Positions 19,242 to 28,233 of a DNA stretch of 64,000 bases are shown in pieces. The notes beneath the pieces were generated by a model. The model searched no databases. It saw nothing but the letters and a program-made list of their open reading frames with translations, and was not told the DNA's origin. A program made the position numbers and the translations under genes. Numbering within the stretch: position 1 is the first letter of the stretch; each line of letters begins with the position of its first letter. Origin of the DNA: Bacteroidota bacterium (GTDB taxonomy: Bacteria; Bacteroidota; Bacteroidia; 2-12-FULL-35-15); assembly GCA_016707685.1 (NCBI GenBank), contig JADJHE010000008.1, forward strand, positions 83,579 through 147,578, given 5' to 3'.

Positions 19242-19249
19242 CAAAGTTA
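19242..19249 (-). promoter_or_regulatory. -7 box for the Lrp-type gene
   Basis: Minus-strand TAACTTTG, a perfect TAnnTTTG, lies 16 nt before the ATG at 19225. Confidence 0.55.
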
Positions 19250-19279
19250 AAAAAATAAAAAAGAACGTCTATTTTTTGT

Positions 19280-19287
19280 TACTTTTG
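19280..19287 (+). promoter_or_regulatory. -7 box for the acyl-CoA carboxylase gene
   Basis: TACTTTTG matches TAnnTTTG, 36 nt before the ATG at 19324 and divergent from the Lrp-type promoter. Confidence 0.5.
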
Positions 19288-19323
19288 GGAGAGTTAAAAT
19301 GAACGTGATAGTATTTTAAATAT

Positions 19324-20868
19324 ATGGAAAAGAAAATTCAAGAATTAGATAAAAAAATTGCCGAAGCACAATTGGGTGGTGGTCAAAAACGAATTGATTC
19401 ACAACATAAAAAAGGAAAATTAACAGCACGTGAACGCCTTCATTTTTTAATGGATGAAGGTAGCTTTGAAGAAATTGGAATGTTTGTAACACATCGTTCA
19501 ACAGAGTTTGGATTGGAGCGTGAAAAATATTTGGGTGATGGTGTTATTACAGGTTATGGTACAATCAATGGCCGATTGGTATATGCATTTTCGCAAGATT
19601 TTACTGTTTTTGGTGGTTCATTATCGGAAACACATGCCGAAAAAATTTGCAAAATCATGGATTTAGCAATGAAAAATGGTGCGCCACTTATTGGATTAAA
19701 CGATAGTGGTGGAGCTCGTATTCAGGAAGGGGTAGTTTCGTTAGGTGGTTATGCCGATATTTTTTATCGTAATACATTAGCATCTGGTGTTATCCCTCAG
19801 CTATCAGCTATTATGGGACCATGTGCAGGTGGAGCTGTTTATTCTCCTGCTATTACCGATTTTATTATGATGGTCGAAAACACTTCGTACATGTTTGTTA
19901 CAGGACCAAATGTTGTGAAAACGGTAACACATGAAGAAGTAACTTCTGAAGAGTTAGGTGGAGCATCAACCCATTCAACAAAATCGGGTGTTACTCATTT
20001 TTCGTGTGCAAACGAAATTGAATGTATCAATAACATCAAAGCATTATTGAGTTACATGCCTCAAAACTGTGAGGATGATGCACCAAGTGTTCCGTACGAA
20101 ATTGCAGCAAGCGAAAAACGTCCTGAATTAAATAAAATTGTTCCAGAAAATCCAAATCAACCCTACGATATTCGTGAAGTAATTGCTGGAGTAATTGATA
20201 ACGATACTTTTTTAGAAGTACATAAAAATTATGCAGAGAATATTGTTGTTGGATTTGCTCGATTAGGTGGTAAAAGTATCGGCATCGTTGCTAATCAACC
20301 CGCTTTCCTTGCAGGTGTATTGGATATTAATTCATCTACAAAAGCAGCACGTTTTGTTCGTTTCTGCGACTGCTTTAATATTCCATTGTTAGTGTTTGAA
20401 GATGTGCCAGGTTTCTTGCCAGGAACAGATCAGGAGTGGCATGGAATCATTACCAATGGAGCAAAATTATTGTATGCATTCTGTGAAGCAACCGTTCCTC
20501 GTATTACGGTTATTACTCGTAAAGCCTACGGTGGAGCTTACGATGTAATGAACAGTAAACACATTGGTGCTGATATGAATTATGCTTGGCCATCGGCAGA
20601 AATTGCAGTGATGGGTGCAAAAGGAGCAGCAGAAATTATTTTCAAAAATGAAATTGCTGCATCAAGTGATCCTGTTGCAAAATTAGCAGAAAAGGAAAAA
20701 GAATACATTGAACATTTTGCGAATCCATACCGTGCTGCTGAAAGAGGCTATGTGGATGAAGTCATCAAACCTGAAGATACACGCGAAAAATTGATAAAAG
20801 CATTTGGAATGCTAAAAAATAAAGTAGATAAGCTTCCACGAAAAAAACATGGAAACATTCCACTGTAA
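19324..20868 (+). CDS. Acyl-CoA (propionyl/methylmalonyl-type) carboxylase beta subunit
   Basis: 514 residues, the normal length of the carboxyltransferase subunit of biotin-dependent acyl-CoA carboxylases or methylmalonyl-CoA decarboxylases. Visible hallmarks are GKLTARERLHFLMDEGSF, the first oxyanion region NDSGGARIQEGV, the GPCAGGAVYSPAITDF segment, and the second crotonase half with VPGFLPGTDQEWHGII and KAYGGAYDVMNSKHIGAD. Family members use propionyl-CoA most often; substrate is inferred. The biotin carboxylase and carrier subunits are not in the window. It may be controlled by the divergent Lrp-type regulator. Confidence 0.92.
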   Translation: MEKKIQELDKKIAEAQLGGGQKRIDSQHKKGKLTARERLHFLMDEGSFEEIGMFVTHRSTEFGLEREKYLGDGVITGYGTINGRLVYAFSQDFTVFGGSLSETHAEKICKIMDLAMKNGAPLIGLNDSGGARIQEGVVSLGGYADIFYRNTLASGVIPQLSAIMGPCAGGAVYSPAITDFIMMVENTSYMFVTGPNVVKTVTHEEVTSEELGGASTHSTKSGVTHFSCANEIECINNIKALLSYMPQNCEDDAPSVPYEIAASEKRPELNKIVPENPNQPYDIREVIAGVIDNDTFLEVHKNYAENIVVGFARLGGKSIGIVANQPAFLAGVLDINSSTKAARFVRFCDCFNIPLLVFEDVPGFLPGTDQEWHGIITNGAKLLYAFCEATVPRITVITRKAYGGAYDVMNSKHIGADMNYAWPSAEIAVMGAKGAAEIIFKNEIAASSDPVAKLAEKEKEYIEHFANPYRAAERGYVDEVIKPEDTREKLIKAFGMLKNKVDKLPRKKHGNIPL

Positions 20869-20873
20869 AAATA

Positions 20874-20903
20874 AAAACGCCTGCAATTTTGCAGGCGTTT
20901 TTG
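20874..20903 (+). terminator. Rho-independent terminator
   Basis: AAAACGCCTGCAA and TTGCAGGCGTTTTT form a strong stem. It lies between convergent genes and could serve both. Confidence 0.85.
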
Positions 20904-20922
20904 TTGTTTAGTTCCTTTTTAT

Positions 20923-21798
20923 TTAAAAATTTCTAAATCGTCCAAAAACCCCTAATGGCAATTTGTTACCTTCGGTAGCTTGTAGGTACAATTCGCCAAT
21001 ATTCAAATGCTTTCCTGCTTTCTTCTTCAATAAATTTTCAATAATTAATGAAGAGAATCCTAACGAGTATGCGTTTAAAATTAGGAAATGTTCGCTATCG
21101 TCTAATAAGTTTAAAACACCTTCTATCATTTCATTGATATTGTCTTCCAATTTCCACTTTTCACCATTGGGACCATGTCCAAATGCGGGTGGATCCAAGA
21201 TAATTCCATTGTATTTATTTCCGCGTTTTTCTTCACGCTTTACAAATTTTAATGCATCTTCAACTACCCAACGAATGTTTGTTAAGTTCGAAATTTCCAT
21301 GTTTTCCTTACTCCAAGTTACAACCTGCTTAATAGAATCAACATGGGTAATATCCGCACCTGCAGCCTTAGCAGCTAAAGAGGCGCCACCAGTGTATGCA
21401 AATAAATTCAATACTTTTGGTTGAGGTGCTTTTATCATTTTGATGGATTCGTAAATAAAATCCCAATTGCTCGCTTGTTCAGGAAAAATACCAACATGTT
21501 TAAATGAGGTTAGTCCTAAACGAAATTTAATTGCTGAATCTGAATTGTTGATTTTATATTGAATTTGCCATTGATCGGGCATTTGTTTCAGTTTTTTCCA
21601 CTCTCCAGAAGAACTTGAACGAGGAACAAATTTTATGTGAGCACGTTTTTCCCACTCATTTTTACTAAGGGTTTTATCCCACACAGCTTGTGGCTCTGGA
21701 CGAATAGTAATGTACTGGCCAAAACGTTCGAGTTTTTCAAAACCTCCAACATCAATTAATTCGTAATCGTTAAAATTCTGTGGTGTAAGTAACTGCAT
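20923..21798 (-). CDS. Class I SAM-dependent rRNA methyltransferase (RlmI/RlmK-like)
   Basis: 291 residues from the ATG at 21798. The N-terminal part resembles the substrate-recognition region of the RlmI/YccW group (WDKTLSKNEWEKRAHIKF). The Rossmann methyltransferase core has motif I VLNLFAYTGGASLAAKAAGA, VDSIKQVVTWSKENM, and the NPPY-equivalent ILDPPAFGHGPNGEKWK. It lacks the PUA domain of full RlmI. The target is probably rRNA cytosine or guanine but is inferred. The TTG at 21828 is rejected because it lies in the promoter box. Confidence 0.85.
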   Translation of the reverse strand: MQLLTPQNFNDYELIDVGGFEKLERFGQYITIRPEPQAVWDKTLSKNEWEKRAHIKFVPRSSSSGEWKKLKQMPDQWQIQYKINNSDSAIKFRLGLTSFKHVGIFPEQASNWDFIYESIKMIKAPQPKVLNLFAYTGGASLAAKAAGADITHVDSIKQVVTWSKENMEISNLTNIRWVVEDALKFVKREEKRGNKYNGIILDPPAFGHGPNGEKWKLEDNINEMIEGVLNLLDDSEHFLILNAYSLGFSSLIIENLLKKKAGKHLNIGELYLQATEGNKLPLGVFGRFRNF

Positions 21799-21825
21799 TT
21801 TTAAATGTGCTTGAATATTTGATTG

Positions 21826-21833
21826 CAAATGTA
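21826..21833 (-). promoter_or_regulatory. -7 box for the methyltransferase gene
   Basis: Minus-strand TACATTTG matches TAnnTTTG, 27 nt before the ATG at 21798. Confidence 0.5.
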
Positions 21834-21920
21834 TTAAAATTAATGGTTTTGTGATGGAGCCGGAAATTCTTAAAAAACCCTAAATATTGCTCCTTCAACC
21901 CTAAATTTCCAAATTAAGCA

Positions 21921-21928
21921 TATCTTTG
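21921..21928 (+). promoter_or_regulatory. -7 box for gltX
   Basis: TATCTTTG matches TAnnTTTG, 18 nt before the ATG at 21947. The in-frame TTG at 21926 falls inside it. Confidence 0.6.
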
Positions 21929-21946
21929 CACCTCATTTTTAAAATT

Positions 21947-23479
21947 ATGGAAAAAAGAGTTCGTTTACGTTTTGCACCAAGCCCAACAGGTGGTTTACAC
22001 ATGGGTGGAGTGCGTACTGCATTGTTTTGCTATTTATTTGCAAAAAAGCATGGTGGTGATTTTATTTTACGTATTGAGGATACCGACCAGACACGTTATG
22101 TGAATGGTGCTGAAGAATATATCATTAATTCATTAAAATGGTGTGGAATTGAACCCAATGAAGGCGTTGGTTTTGGTGATGGCCCTCATGCACCTTACCG
22201 TCAAAGTGAACGTAAAGAATTAGGGATTTATAAAAAATATGCTGATCAATTAATTGCGGCTGGACACGCGTATTATGCATTTGATACATCCGAAGATTTG
22301 GATGCTATGCGTAAGCGTTTGGAAGCAGCAAAAGTTGTTGCTCCTCAATACAATGCAGTTACACGCCAAACTATGCGTAACTCATTGACTTTATCGGAAG
22401 ATGAAGTAAAAAAATTGATGGATGCAGGAACATCTTATGTTATTCGTTTAAAAGTTCCACGTAACGAAGAAATTCGTTTTCATGATATTATTCGTGGTTG
22501 GGTTGTCGTTAACTCAACACAAGTAGATGATAAAGTTTTGTTGAAAAGTGATGGAATGCCAACGTACCATTTAGCACATATTGTGGATGATATTGAAATG
22601 GAAGTTTCACATGCTGTGCGTGGAGAAGAATGGTTGCCATCGGCACCTTCACATGTTTTAATTTATCGCTATTTAGGTATGGAAGATAAAATGCCTTTGT
22701 TGGCACATTTGCCTTTGATATTAAAACCAGATGGCAATGGAAAATTAAGTAAGCGCGATAAATCGGGCTTACCCATGTTTCCATTAAATTGGTACGATGA
22801 ACGTACAAAAGAAAGCTATGTTGGGTATCGTGAAAGCGGATTTTTCCCAGAAGCCTTTATCAATATGTTAGCCTTGTTGGGATGGAATCCAGGAGGAAAT
22901 CAAGAGATTATGAGTAAAGAAGAGTTGATTAATCTTTTCTCATTTGAACGTGTGAATAAATCGGGAGCTAAATTCGATCCTGAAAAAACAAAATGGTTCA
23001 ACCAACAATATTTACGTCAAAAATCAGATGCGGAATTGGTTGATTTGTTTATGCCAATTGTGAAAGAAAAAGGAATTACAGCAGAACCAAAGTTTGTTGA
23101 AGGAGTTTGCCGATTAGTGAAAGAGAAAGCACATTTTGTAAATGAATTTTGGGATAATTCAGTATATTTTTTTACTGCACCTACATCGTATGATGCAGAG
23201 GTTTTGAAAAAACGTTTGAACGAACAAACCGGAAATTTCATTAAAGAAGTTGCAACAGCTTATGCAGGATTAAACTCATTCACTGCTTTGGAAACGGAAG
23301 CAACCTTTAAAGCAACTGCCGAAAAATTAGGCATTGGTGCTGGGCAAGTGATGCAATTGTTCCGTGTGAGCATAAGTGGTGTTGGTGGAGGTCCTGCATT
23401 GTTCGAAATGATTGAATTATTAGGGAAAGAAGAAATAATTAATCGCCTTCAAACTTTTTCGAAAAACAATAGTCTGTAA
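21947..23479 (+). CDS. gltX: Glutamyl-tRNA synthetase
   Basis: A 510-residue class I synthetase charging tRNA-Glu. The HIGH-type motif region is RFAPSPTGGLHMGGVRTALF, the KMSKS equivalent is KLSKRD, and DTDQTR and the GEEWLPSAPSHVLIYRYLG segment are typical. The C-terminal helical anticodon-binding region is complete. It is the first gene of a tight run with the TonB receptor (7-nt gap), folB (11 nt) and a CWC-type small protein (1 nt). Confidence 0.96.
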   Translation: MEKRVRLRFAPSPTGGLHMGGVRTALFCYLFAKKHGGDFILRIEDTDQTRYVNGAEEYIINSLKWCGIEPNEGVGFGDGPHAPYRQSERKELGIYKKYADQLIAAGHAYYAFDTSEDLDAMRKRLEAAKVVAPQYNAVTRQTMRNSLTLSEDEVKKLMDAGTSYVIRLKVPRNEEIRFHDIIRGWVVVNSTQVDDKVLLKSDGMPTYHLAHIVDDIEMEVSHAVRGEEWLPSAPSHVLIYRYLGMEDKMPLLAHLPLILKPDGNGKLSKRDKSGLPMFPLNWYDERTKESYVGYRESGFFPEAFINMLALLGWNPGGNQEIMSKEELINLFSFERVNKSGAKFDPEKTKWFNQQYLRQKSDAELVDLFMPIVKEKGITAEPKFVEGVCRLVKEKAHFVNEFWDNSVYFFTAPTSYDAEVLKKRLNEQTGNFIKEVATAYAGLNSFTALETEATFKATAEKLGIGAGQVMQLFRVSISGVGGGPALFEMIELLGKEEIINRLQTFSKNNSL

Positions 23480-23486
23480 CTGATAC

Positions 23487-25982
23487 ATGCAAAAGTTTAA
23501 AACATATATTTTAGTATTATTTCTTTTTCCTTTATTGGCAATTGCTCAAATGCCAGGAGGAGGGATGCCCGGTGGTGGTGGCAAAATGAAAATGCCAGCC
23601 ATTGGCCGTGTTTACGGAAAAGTAATTGATGCAAAAACAAAACAAGCGGTTGAGTTTGCTTCTGTCGCCTTGTTTAATGCCAAGGATAGCGCCATTGCGG
23701 GTTCGTTAACAAAACAAAATGGTGATTTTTCGTTGGATAATTTACCATTTGGAGCATTTACACTTCGTATTCGTTTTATTGGTTACAAAGCGTTTGAGCA
23801 AAAAGTAATGATTAACCCTCAAAACCTTGAAAAAGATTTGGGGAATATTAAAATTGAACCAGATGCAGCTCTTTTAAATGAAGTGGAAATTTCTGCCGAT
23901 AAAGGAAACATGTCGATGAGTATTGATCGAAAAGTATACAATGTTGACAAAGATTTAAGTGTAACAGGTGGAACCGGTTTGGATGCATTAAAAAACATTC
24001 CAAGTGTAAATGTGGATGCAGATGGAGCAGTAACATTAAGAAACAGTTCGGTGCAAATTTTTGTAGATGGTAGACCAACTACGTTAACAATGCAACAGAT
24101 TCCAGCCGACCAAATTGAACGAATAGAAGTAATTACAAATCCTTCTGTAAAATTTGATGCCAATACAACAGGTGGGATTTTAAATGTTGTAATGAAAAAA
24201 AATACGAAGCCTGGATACAATGGAACCATTCAGGCTGGTATAGGTACAAATGATCGTTACAATGGAATGGCAAACTTAAATATTAAGGAGAAGCCGTTTA
24301 ATTTTTCATTAACCTATAGCTATAATTCTAGTCGAAACGTAAACAAAGGATTTACTAATAGAACAAATATTTCCAATCCAACTCCAGTTAAATACTTTGA
24401 TCAACAAAATTTAACATACATGTCGCACAGCATGAACATGGCCCGTTTTTCGGTTGATTACACAATTAACAATCGAAACACAATTACACTTGGAGGGAAT
24501 TTCACAAAAGGATTGCACATTACTTCCGATTTTCAAGATTATAAGTCATTAGACACCTCGAATGCGATTGTTTCGAATGGTTGGCGATTAAATAAAAACA
24601 ATGGGTATTTTGATAATTATACAGCAACGTTTAATTACCGAAAAACATTTCCAAAACCACAAAAAGAGTTTACAATTGATTTGAGTTATAATCGTGGTAA
24701 AACAACAGGCGGCTATAATTTTACAACCTATGATTATTCAGAAGGAGTGAGTTATTTAGGGCCTCAGATTGAGATAAACGATGCAGATGGAAATAGCAAC
24801 TTATTTACCTTTCAATCCGATTTTTCGAATCCAATAAACGATAGTACAAAAATTGAAATCGGTATAAAAAGTACATATAAGCAAAGTAGAAATACAAATG
24901 TAACCTCTGATTATTCTTATGTTACAAACGATTATGCATACGACTCAATATTGTCAAATGATTACTTAATTGATGATTTAGTAAATGGCTTGTATATTAA
25001 TTACATAACACGCGTTCGAAAAATTAACATACAAGCAGGATTAAGATTTGAACAATCGTATTACAAAGGGAATGTGTTAAACAAACCTAATCAAGATTTT
25101 TCATATTCGTATCCATCATCTTCAGACATTCTTAAATCCATTTTTCCAGGAATTTATTTTAGCAGAAAATTTAGTGAGTCGAGTGAGGCGCAATTAAATT
25201 TCAGTCGCAAAATAAATCGCCCAATTTTTCAGTTGATGCCATTTGTAATGTTTGCTGATCGATACAATTATCGTATCGGTAATCCTTCATTAGCTCCAGA
25301 GTTTGTGAACATGGCCGAAATGAATTATAATTTTGTAAAGAAAAATTTAAATTATTTAACTTCAGTATATGGAAAATATACAGAAGGCGTAATTACAAAT
25401 GTTGCGTATCCAAGCGCTGCAGATCCTACCGTGTTAGTGAATACATTCATGAATGGAGATAATAGTTTTTCATATGGATGGGAAAACACAATGAAACTTA
25501 CATTGCTAAAAAACTTGAACATTACAGCTAATATTACAACGTATTATTTAAATATTAAATACTCAACAGGAACAGGTGCTACATTACAAAATGATGGTTA
25601 CAGTTGGGAAAGTAAAATGACTCTTGCATACAAATTCCCTCTTGATATTACGTTTCAAGTAAATGGTGGTTATGATGCTCCAAAGCCTTTGGCGCAAGGC
25701 AGTACACTTGAAATGTATTACATGGATTTATCATTGAACAAGAGTTTCAAGCAACGCTTAACATTTAACTTAAGTTTAAATGATGTGTTCAATACCAAAC
25801 GAAGAGGAACACATTACGATACACCCGATTACATTCAAGATTTATCGCGTAGAAGAGAATCAAGGTTTTTAAAGTTCTCTGTTACTTGGATGTTTGGTAA
25901 GCCAGATGCGTCTTTATTCAAACGAAAAAATTCGGGCAAACAAAACAGAAGTGGTGAAAGTTCAGAAGGAATGGATTTTTAA
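23487..25982 (+). CDS. TonB-dependent receptor, outer-membrane beta-barrel family
   Basis: 831 residues. Signal peptide (MQKFKTYILVLFLFPLLAIA), then a Gly/Met/Pro-rich low-complexity stretch (QMPGGGMPGGGGKMKMP). A CarboxypepD_reg domain follows (GRVYGKVIDAKTKQAVEFAS), then a plug domain (DALKNIPSVNVDADGAVTLR, QIERIEVITNPSVKFDANTT) and an OMP_b-brl_3-type barrel. The end is Ser/Gly/Lys-rich and probably disordered (RKNSGKQNRSGESSEGMDF). It resembles the alternative TonB receptors without a neighbouring SusD. Ligand unknown. Confidence 0.88.
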   Translation: MQKFKTYILVLFLFPLLAIAQMPGGGMPGGGGKMKMPAIGRVYGKVIDAKTKQAVEFASVALFNAKDSAIAGSLTKQNGDFSLDNLPFGAFTLRIRFIGYKAFEQKVMINPQNLEKDLGNIKIEPDAALLNEVEISADKGNMSMSIDRKVYNVDKDLSVTGGTGLDALKNIPSVNVDADGAVTLRNSSVQIFVDGRPTTLTMQQIPADQIERIEVITNPSVKFDANTTGGILNVVMKKNTKPGYNGTIQAGIGTNDRYNGMANLNIKEKPFNFSLTYSYNSSRNVNKGFTNRTNISNPTPVKYFDQQNLTYMSHSMNMARFSVDYTINNRNTITLGGNFTKGLHITSDFQDYKSLDTSNAIVSNGWRLNKNNGYFDNYTATFNYRKTFPKPQKEFTIDLSYNRGKTTGGYNFTTYDYSEGVSYLGPQIEINDADGNSNLFTFQSDFSNPINDSTKIEIGIKSTYKQSRNTNVTSDYSYVTNDYAYDSILSNDYLIDDLVNGLYINYITRVRKINIQAGLRFEQSYYKGNVLNKPNQDFSYSYPSSSDILKSIFPGIYFSRKFSESSEAQLNFSRKINRPIFQLMPFVMFADRYNYRIGNPSLAPEFVNMAEMNYNFVKKNLNYLTSVYGKYTEGVITNVAYPSAADPTVLVNTFMNGDNSFSYGWENTMKLTLLKNLNITANITTYYLNIKYSTGTGATLQNDGYSWESKMTLAYKFPLDITFQVNGGYDAPKPLAQGSTLEMYYMDLSLNKSFKQRLTFNLSLNDVFNTKRRGTHYDTPDYIQDLSRRRESRFLKFSVTWMFGKPDASLFKRKNSGKQNRSGESSEGMDF

Positions 25983-25993
25983 TTATTTAGAAC

Positions 25994-26344
25994 ATGCATA
26001 AAATAATTGTAGAAGGAATAAAGGTATTTGCTTACCATGGTTGTTTGGAAGAAGAAGCTAAAATTGGAACACACTATACTGTCGATGTGTGGATGGAAAC
26101 CGATTTTTCGGAAGCGGCCAAGACAGATGATTTAACGAAGACAATAGATTACGTTACAGTATATGATATTGTAAAGAAACAAATGGCAATCCGTTCAAAA
26201 TTAATTGAACAAGTTGGACAACGAATTGTAGATGAATTGAAAAGTGAATTTAATACATTGCACAAGTTGGAAGTGAAAGTAACAAAGCACAATCCACCCA
26301 TGAATGGGAATGTGGAAAAGGTTAGCATTGTAATTGCTGGATAA
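25994..26344 (+). CDS. folB: Dihydroneopterin aldolase
   Basis: 116 residues with the FolB hallmarks VEGIKVFAYHGCLEEEAKIG, TIDYVTVYDIVKKQM, LIEQVGQRI and the final VKVTKHNPPMNGNVEKVSI. It converts 7,8-dihydroneopterin to 6-hydroxymethyl-dihydropterin and glycolaldehyde in folate synthesis, as a cytoplasmic oligomer. It is the third gene of the gltX operon. Confidence 0.93.
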   Translation: MHKIIVEGIKVFAYHGCLEEEAKIGTHYTVDVWMETDFSEAAKTDDLTKTIDYVTVYDIVKKQMAIRSKLIEQVGQRIVDELKSEFNTLHKLEVKVTKHNPPMNGNVEKVSIVIAG

Positions 26345-26345
26345 C

Positions 26346-26525
26346 ATGTCGATTAAAATTTGCTCAAAATGCAGTCGGTCTTTTGAATGTCAAAATGAGT
26401 CAATGGGTTGTTGGTGTGAGGAGCTTTTTCTGAGCATAAATACCTTGAACGAAATAAAGCAACAGTACGATAACTGTTTGTGTCCTACCTGTTTAAAGGA
26501 ATTTGCAGATAGAGATAAAAAATAA
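26346..26525 (+). CDS. Cysteine-rich CWC-family small protein
   Basis: 59 residues from the ATG at 26346, one nucleotide after the folB stop. Cysteines are arranged as C-x2-C (ICSKC), FEC, CWC and C-x2-C (LCPTC), matching the Cys_rich_CWC family. They probably bind zinc or an iron-sulfur cluster. Function unknown. The longer reading from TTG at 26334 overlaps folB and is less likely. Confidence 0.75.
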   Translation: MSIKICSKCSRSFECQNESMGCWCEELFLSINTLNEIKQQYDNCLCPTCLKEFADRDKK

Positions 26526-26568
26526 TTGCAGTATAACTTAAAAGTGTTACTTTTGTAACGAATTAAGA

Positions 26569-26604
26569 GGCTCTTGTGTCCGCCTAAGGCGGATAGACAG
26601 AGCC
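26569..26604. repeat. GC-rich nested inverted repeat upstream of tRNA-Cys
   Basis: GGCTCT (26569-26574) pairs with AGAGCC (26599-26604). Inside, TCCGCC (26579-26584) pairs with GGCGGA (26588-26593) around TAA. The core TCCGCCTAAGGCGGA is unusually GC-rich for the window and resembles a REP-type intergenic palindrome. Confidence 0.6.
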
Positions 26605-26625
26605 ACAAAAGTTCAACATAAAAAG

Positions 26626-26696
26626 GGTCTTGTGGCCGAGTGGCTAGGCAGAGCTCTGCAAAAGCTTCTACAGCGGTTCGAATCCGCTCGAGACCT
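26626..26696 (+). tRNA. tRNA-Cys (anticodon GCA)
   Basis: A 71-nt cloverleaf. The acceptor stem is GGTCTTG/CGAGACC with one T-G pair, the D stem GCC/GGC, and the anticodon stem GAGCT/AGCTT around CTGCAAA (GCA). The variable loop is 4 nt and the T arm is AGCGG-TTCGAAT-CCGCT. The discriminator base is T, as expected for tRNA-Cys. CCA is not encoded. Confidence 0.95.
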
Positions 26697-26709
26697 CTTA
26701 AAGAATGAA

Positions 26710-26745
26710 AAAAAGCGGTTTGTCCATTTGGGCAAGTCGCTTTTT
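26710..26745 (+). terminator. Rho-independent terminator after tRNA-Cys
   Basis: AAAAAGCG / CGCTTTTT together with TTGTCC / GGGCAA form the stem around ATTT. It is 14 nt past the tRNA 3' end. Confidence 0.75.
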
Positions 26746-26969
26746 GATTTAAATTTAAGACACAAATCTGAATTAGTTTTGAATCAGTAAATATGATTGC
26801 AACGTTAGTTGCCATTTTATTTTTTGACTTTAGGCTTGCCAAAGTAGATCAATCAAATTAAATCGCTCGGACCTCGAAATTGTCAGCATCACCAATCAAA
26901 TGTTTTTTTTTGATTTAGGTGGTAGAAAGGATAACAAAAATGTCATTTTATAGTGGCAATTCATTTACC
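26746..26969. other. Intergenic stretch without a recognised gene
   Basis: Between the tRNA terminator and the end of the WG-repeat gene only a weak hairpin is seen (GCAAC/GTTGC at 26799-26812, followed by a T-rich run). No ORF or RNA gene was recognised. Confidence 0.5.
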
Positions 26970-28229
26970 TTAATCAAGAGTGAAAAAATCTTCAGCATTT
27001 TTTAGGGCTGGCATATCAATAAAATTCCCATTTTTATCAATGTATTTCCATTTTCCATCAACTTTAACCCGGGCATATCCGTTTTTAAAATTTTCAGCAT
27101 AATCAAATTTTAGCTCGATTATTATTTTACCATTTGTATTAATATAGCCATATCTGTCATTCAATTCAACAAAGGCAAGATCATCAACAAAAATTCCCAA
27201 ACGTTGATACTGAAGTTGTTTAATATTCTCATCCTTCTTCATAAAACCCCAACCTTGGGGATCTTTAAAACGGATAATGCCATTCTCACATTTACTGACT
27301 TCATCGTAACGACATGAAATAATATTTTTACCAGTTTTGTCAATTGCCCCCCAAAATCCATCATTTTTAACTACTGCAACGCCTTCTGAAAATTCAGTTA
27401 TATCCGAAAAAGCAGGAGCAATTTTTAAAAGTCCGGTACTATCAACATATCCCCATTTATTTCCTATTTTGACTCCTGCTAACCCCTCACTAAAGTTATC
27501 GGCATTTTCGTATCTGGCATCAATAATTATTTTATTATTTAAATCAATAAAACCCCAATTCCTGTCTTTTTTATAAGCTGCAATGCCCTGACTAAAATTT
27601 TTCAGATTATCATACTGAGCACCTATCTGCCATTCTCCTTTGGAATTTATAATCCCAAATTTACCGTCAACTTTAACAAGCGCGAACGAATTTTTAAAAG
27701 AATAAGCATCTTCAAATCCTATTTCAGAAATGAATTTTCCATTTTTATTAATAAAATTCCACTTCCTTTTATATTTCACTAAACCGAAACCACCGGAAAA
27801 TTTTTTTGCTTCAGAAAAATTTTTTTCCGAAATTAATTCCCCTTTCAAATTAATATACTGAAAAAAATCTCCCGTAATAATAAGTCCAACACTATCATTA
27901 AAAGGGTAGGCCCAGTCAAACTGTGGTTTTATCTCAATCATGCCTAATGCATTCATATAACCCCAGTGCAGCTTATCTTTAAATGGAAACAAACCGTATT
28001 TTGGCAAACCAATTATTGTTTTGTTTTGAATGGAGGTTACTGCAATGGACACAGTTTTCGTATCAATGTAGTCGAACCCTGTTTGGAACAAAAGTTTCCC
28101 TTTGTCATCAATTACATTCCATTTGTCGGAATTATCAAATCTAACAAAAGCTGCAATTTTTTGAGAAAAAAGCGAACCAGAAAAAAACAGCAGAAAAAAA
28201 ATAGTTGTTTTTCTTATAAGAGAGATCAT
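26970..28229 (-). CDS. Exported WG-repeat protein
   Basis: 419 residues with a signal peptide (MISLIRKTTIFFLLFFSGSLFSQ) and about ten WG repeats of the form W-G-(Y/F/I)-(I/V)-(D/N)-x-x-G-K-x-I-I, for example KWGYVDSTGLLKIAPAF and FWGAIDKTGKNIIS. The repeats make up nearly the whole mature protein. WG repeats are thought to mediate binding; no catalytic domain is present. The gene begins 4 nt after the stop of the upstream small membrane protein, so the pair is an operon. Confidence 0.85.
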   Translation of the reverse strand: MISLIRKTTIFFLLFFSGSLFSQKIAAFVRFDNSDKWNVIDDKGKLLFQTGFDYIDTKTVSIAVTSIQNKTIIGLPKYGLFPFKDKLHWGYMNALGMIEIKPQFDWAYPFNDSVGLIITGDFFQYINLKGELISEKNFSEAKKFSGGFGLVKYKRKWNFINKNGKFISEIGFEDAYSFKNSFALVKVDGKFGIINSKGEWQIGAQYDNLKNFSQGIAAYKKDRNWGFIDLNNKIIIDARYENADNFSEGLAGVKIGNKWGYVDSTGLLKIAPAFSDITEFSEGVAVVKNDGFWGAIDKTGKNIISCRYDEVSKCENGIIRFKDPQGWGFMKKDENIKQLQYQRLGIFVDDLAFVELNDRYGYINTNGKIIIELKFDYAENFKNGYARVKVDGKWKYIDKNGNFIDMPALKNAEDFFTLD

Positions 28230-28233
28230 AGGG

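Noticed and set aside
26334..26842. 150-residue minus-strand ORF (26390-26842) covering tRNA-Cys and the CWC gene
   Set aside because: It is antisense to a tRNA and a recognised gene and has no coding features of its own.
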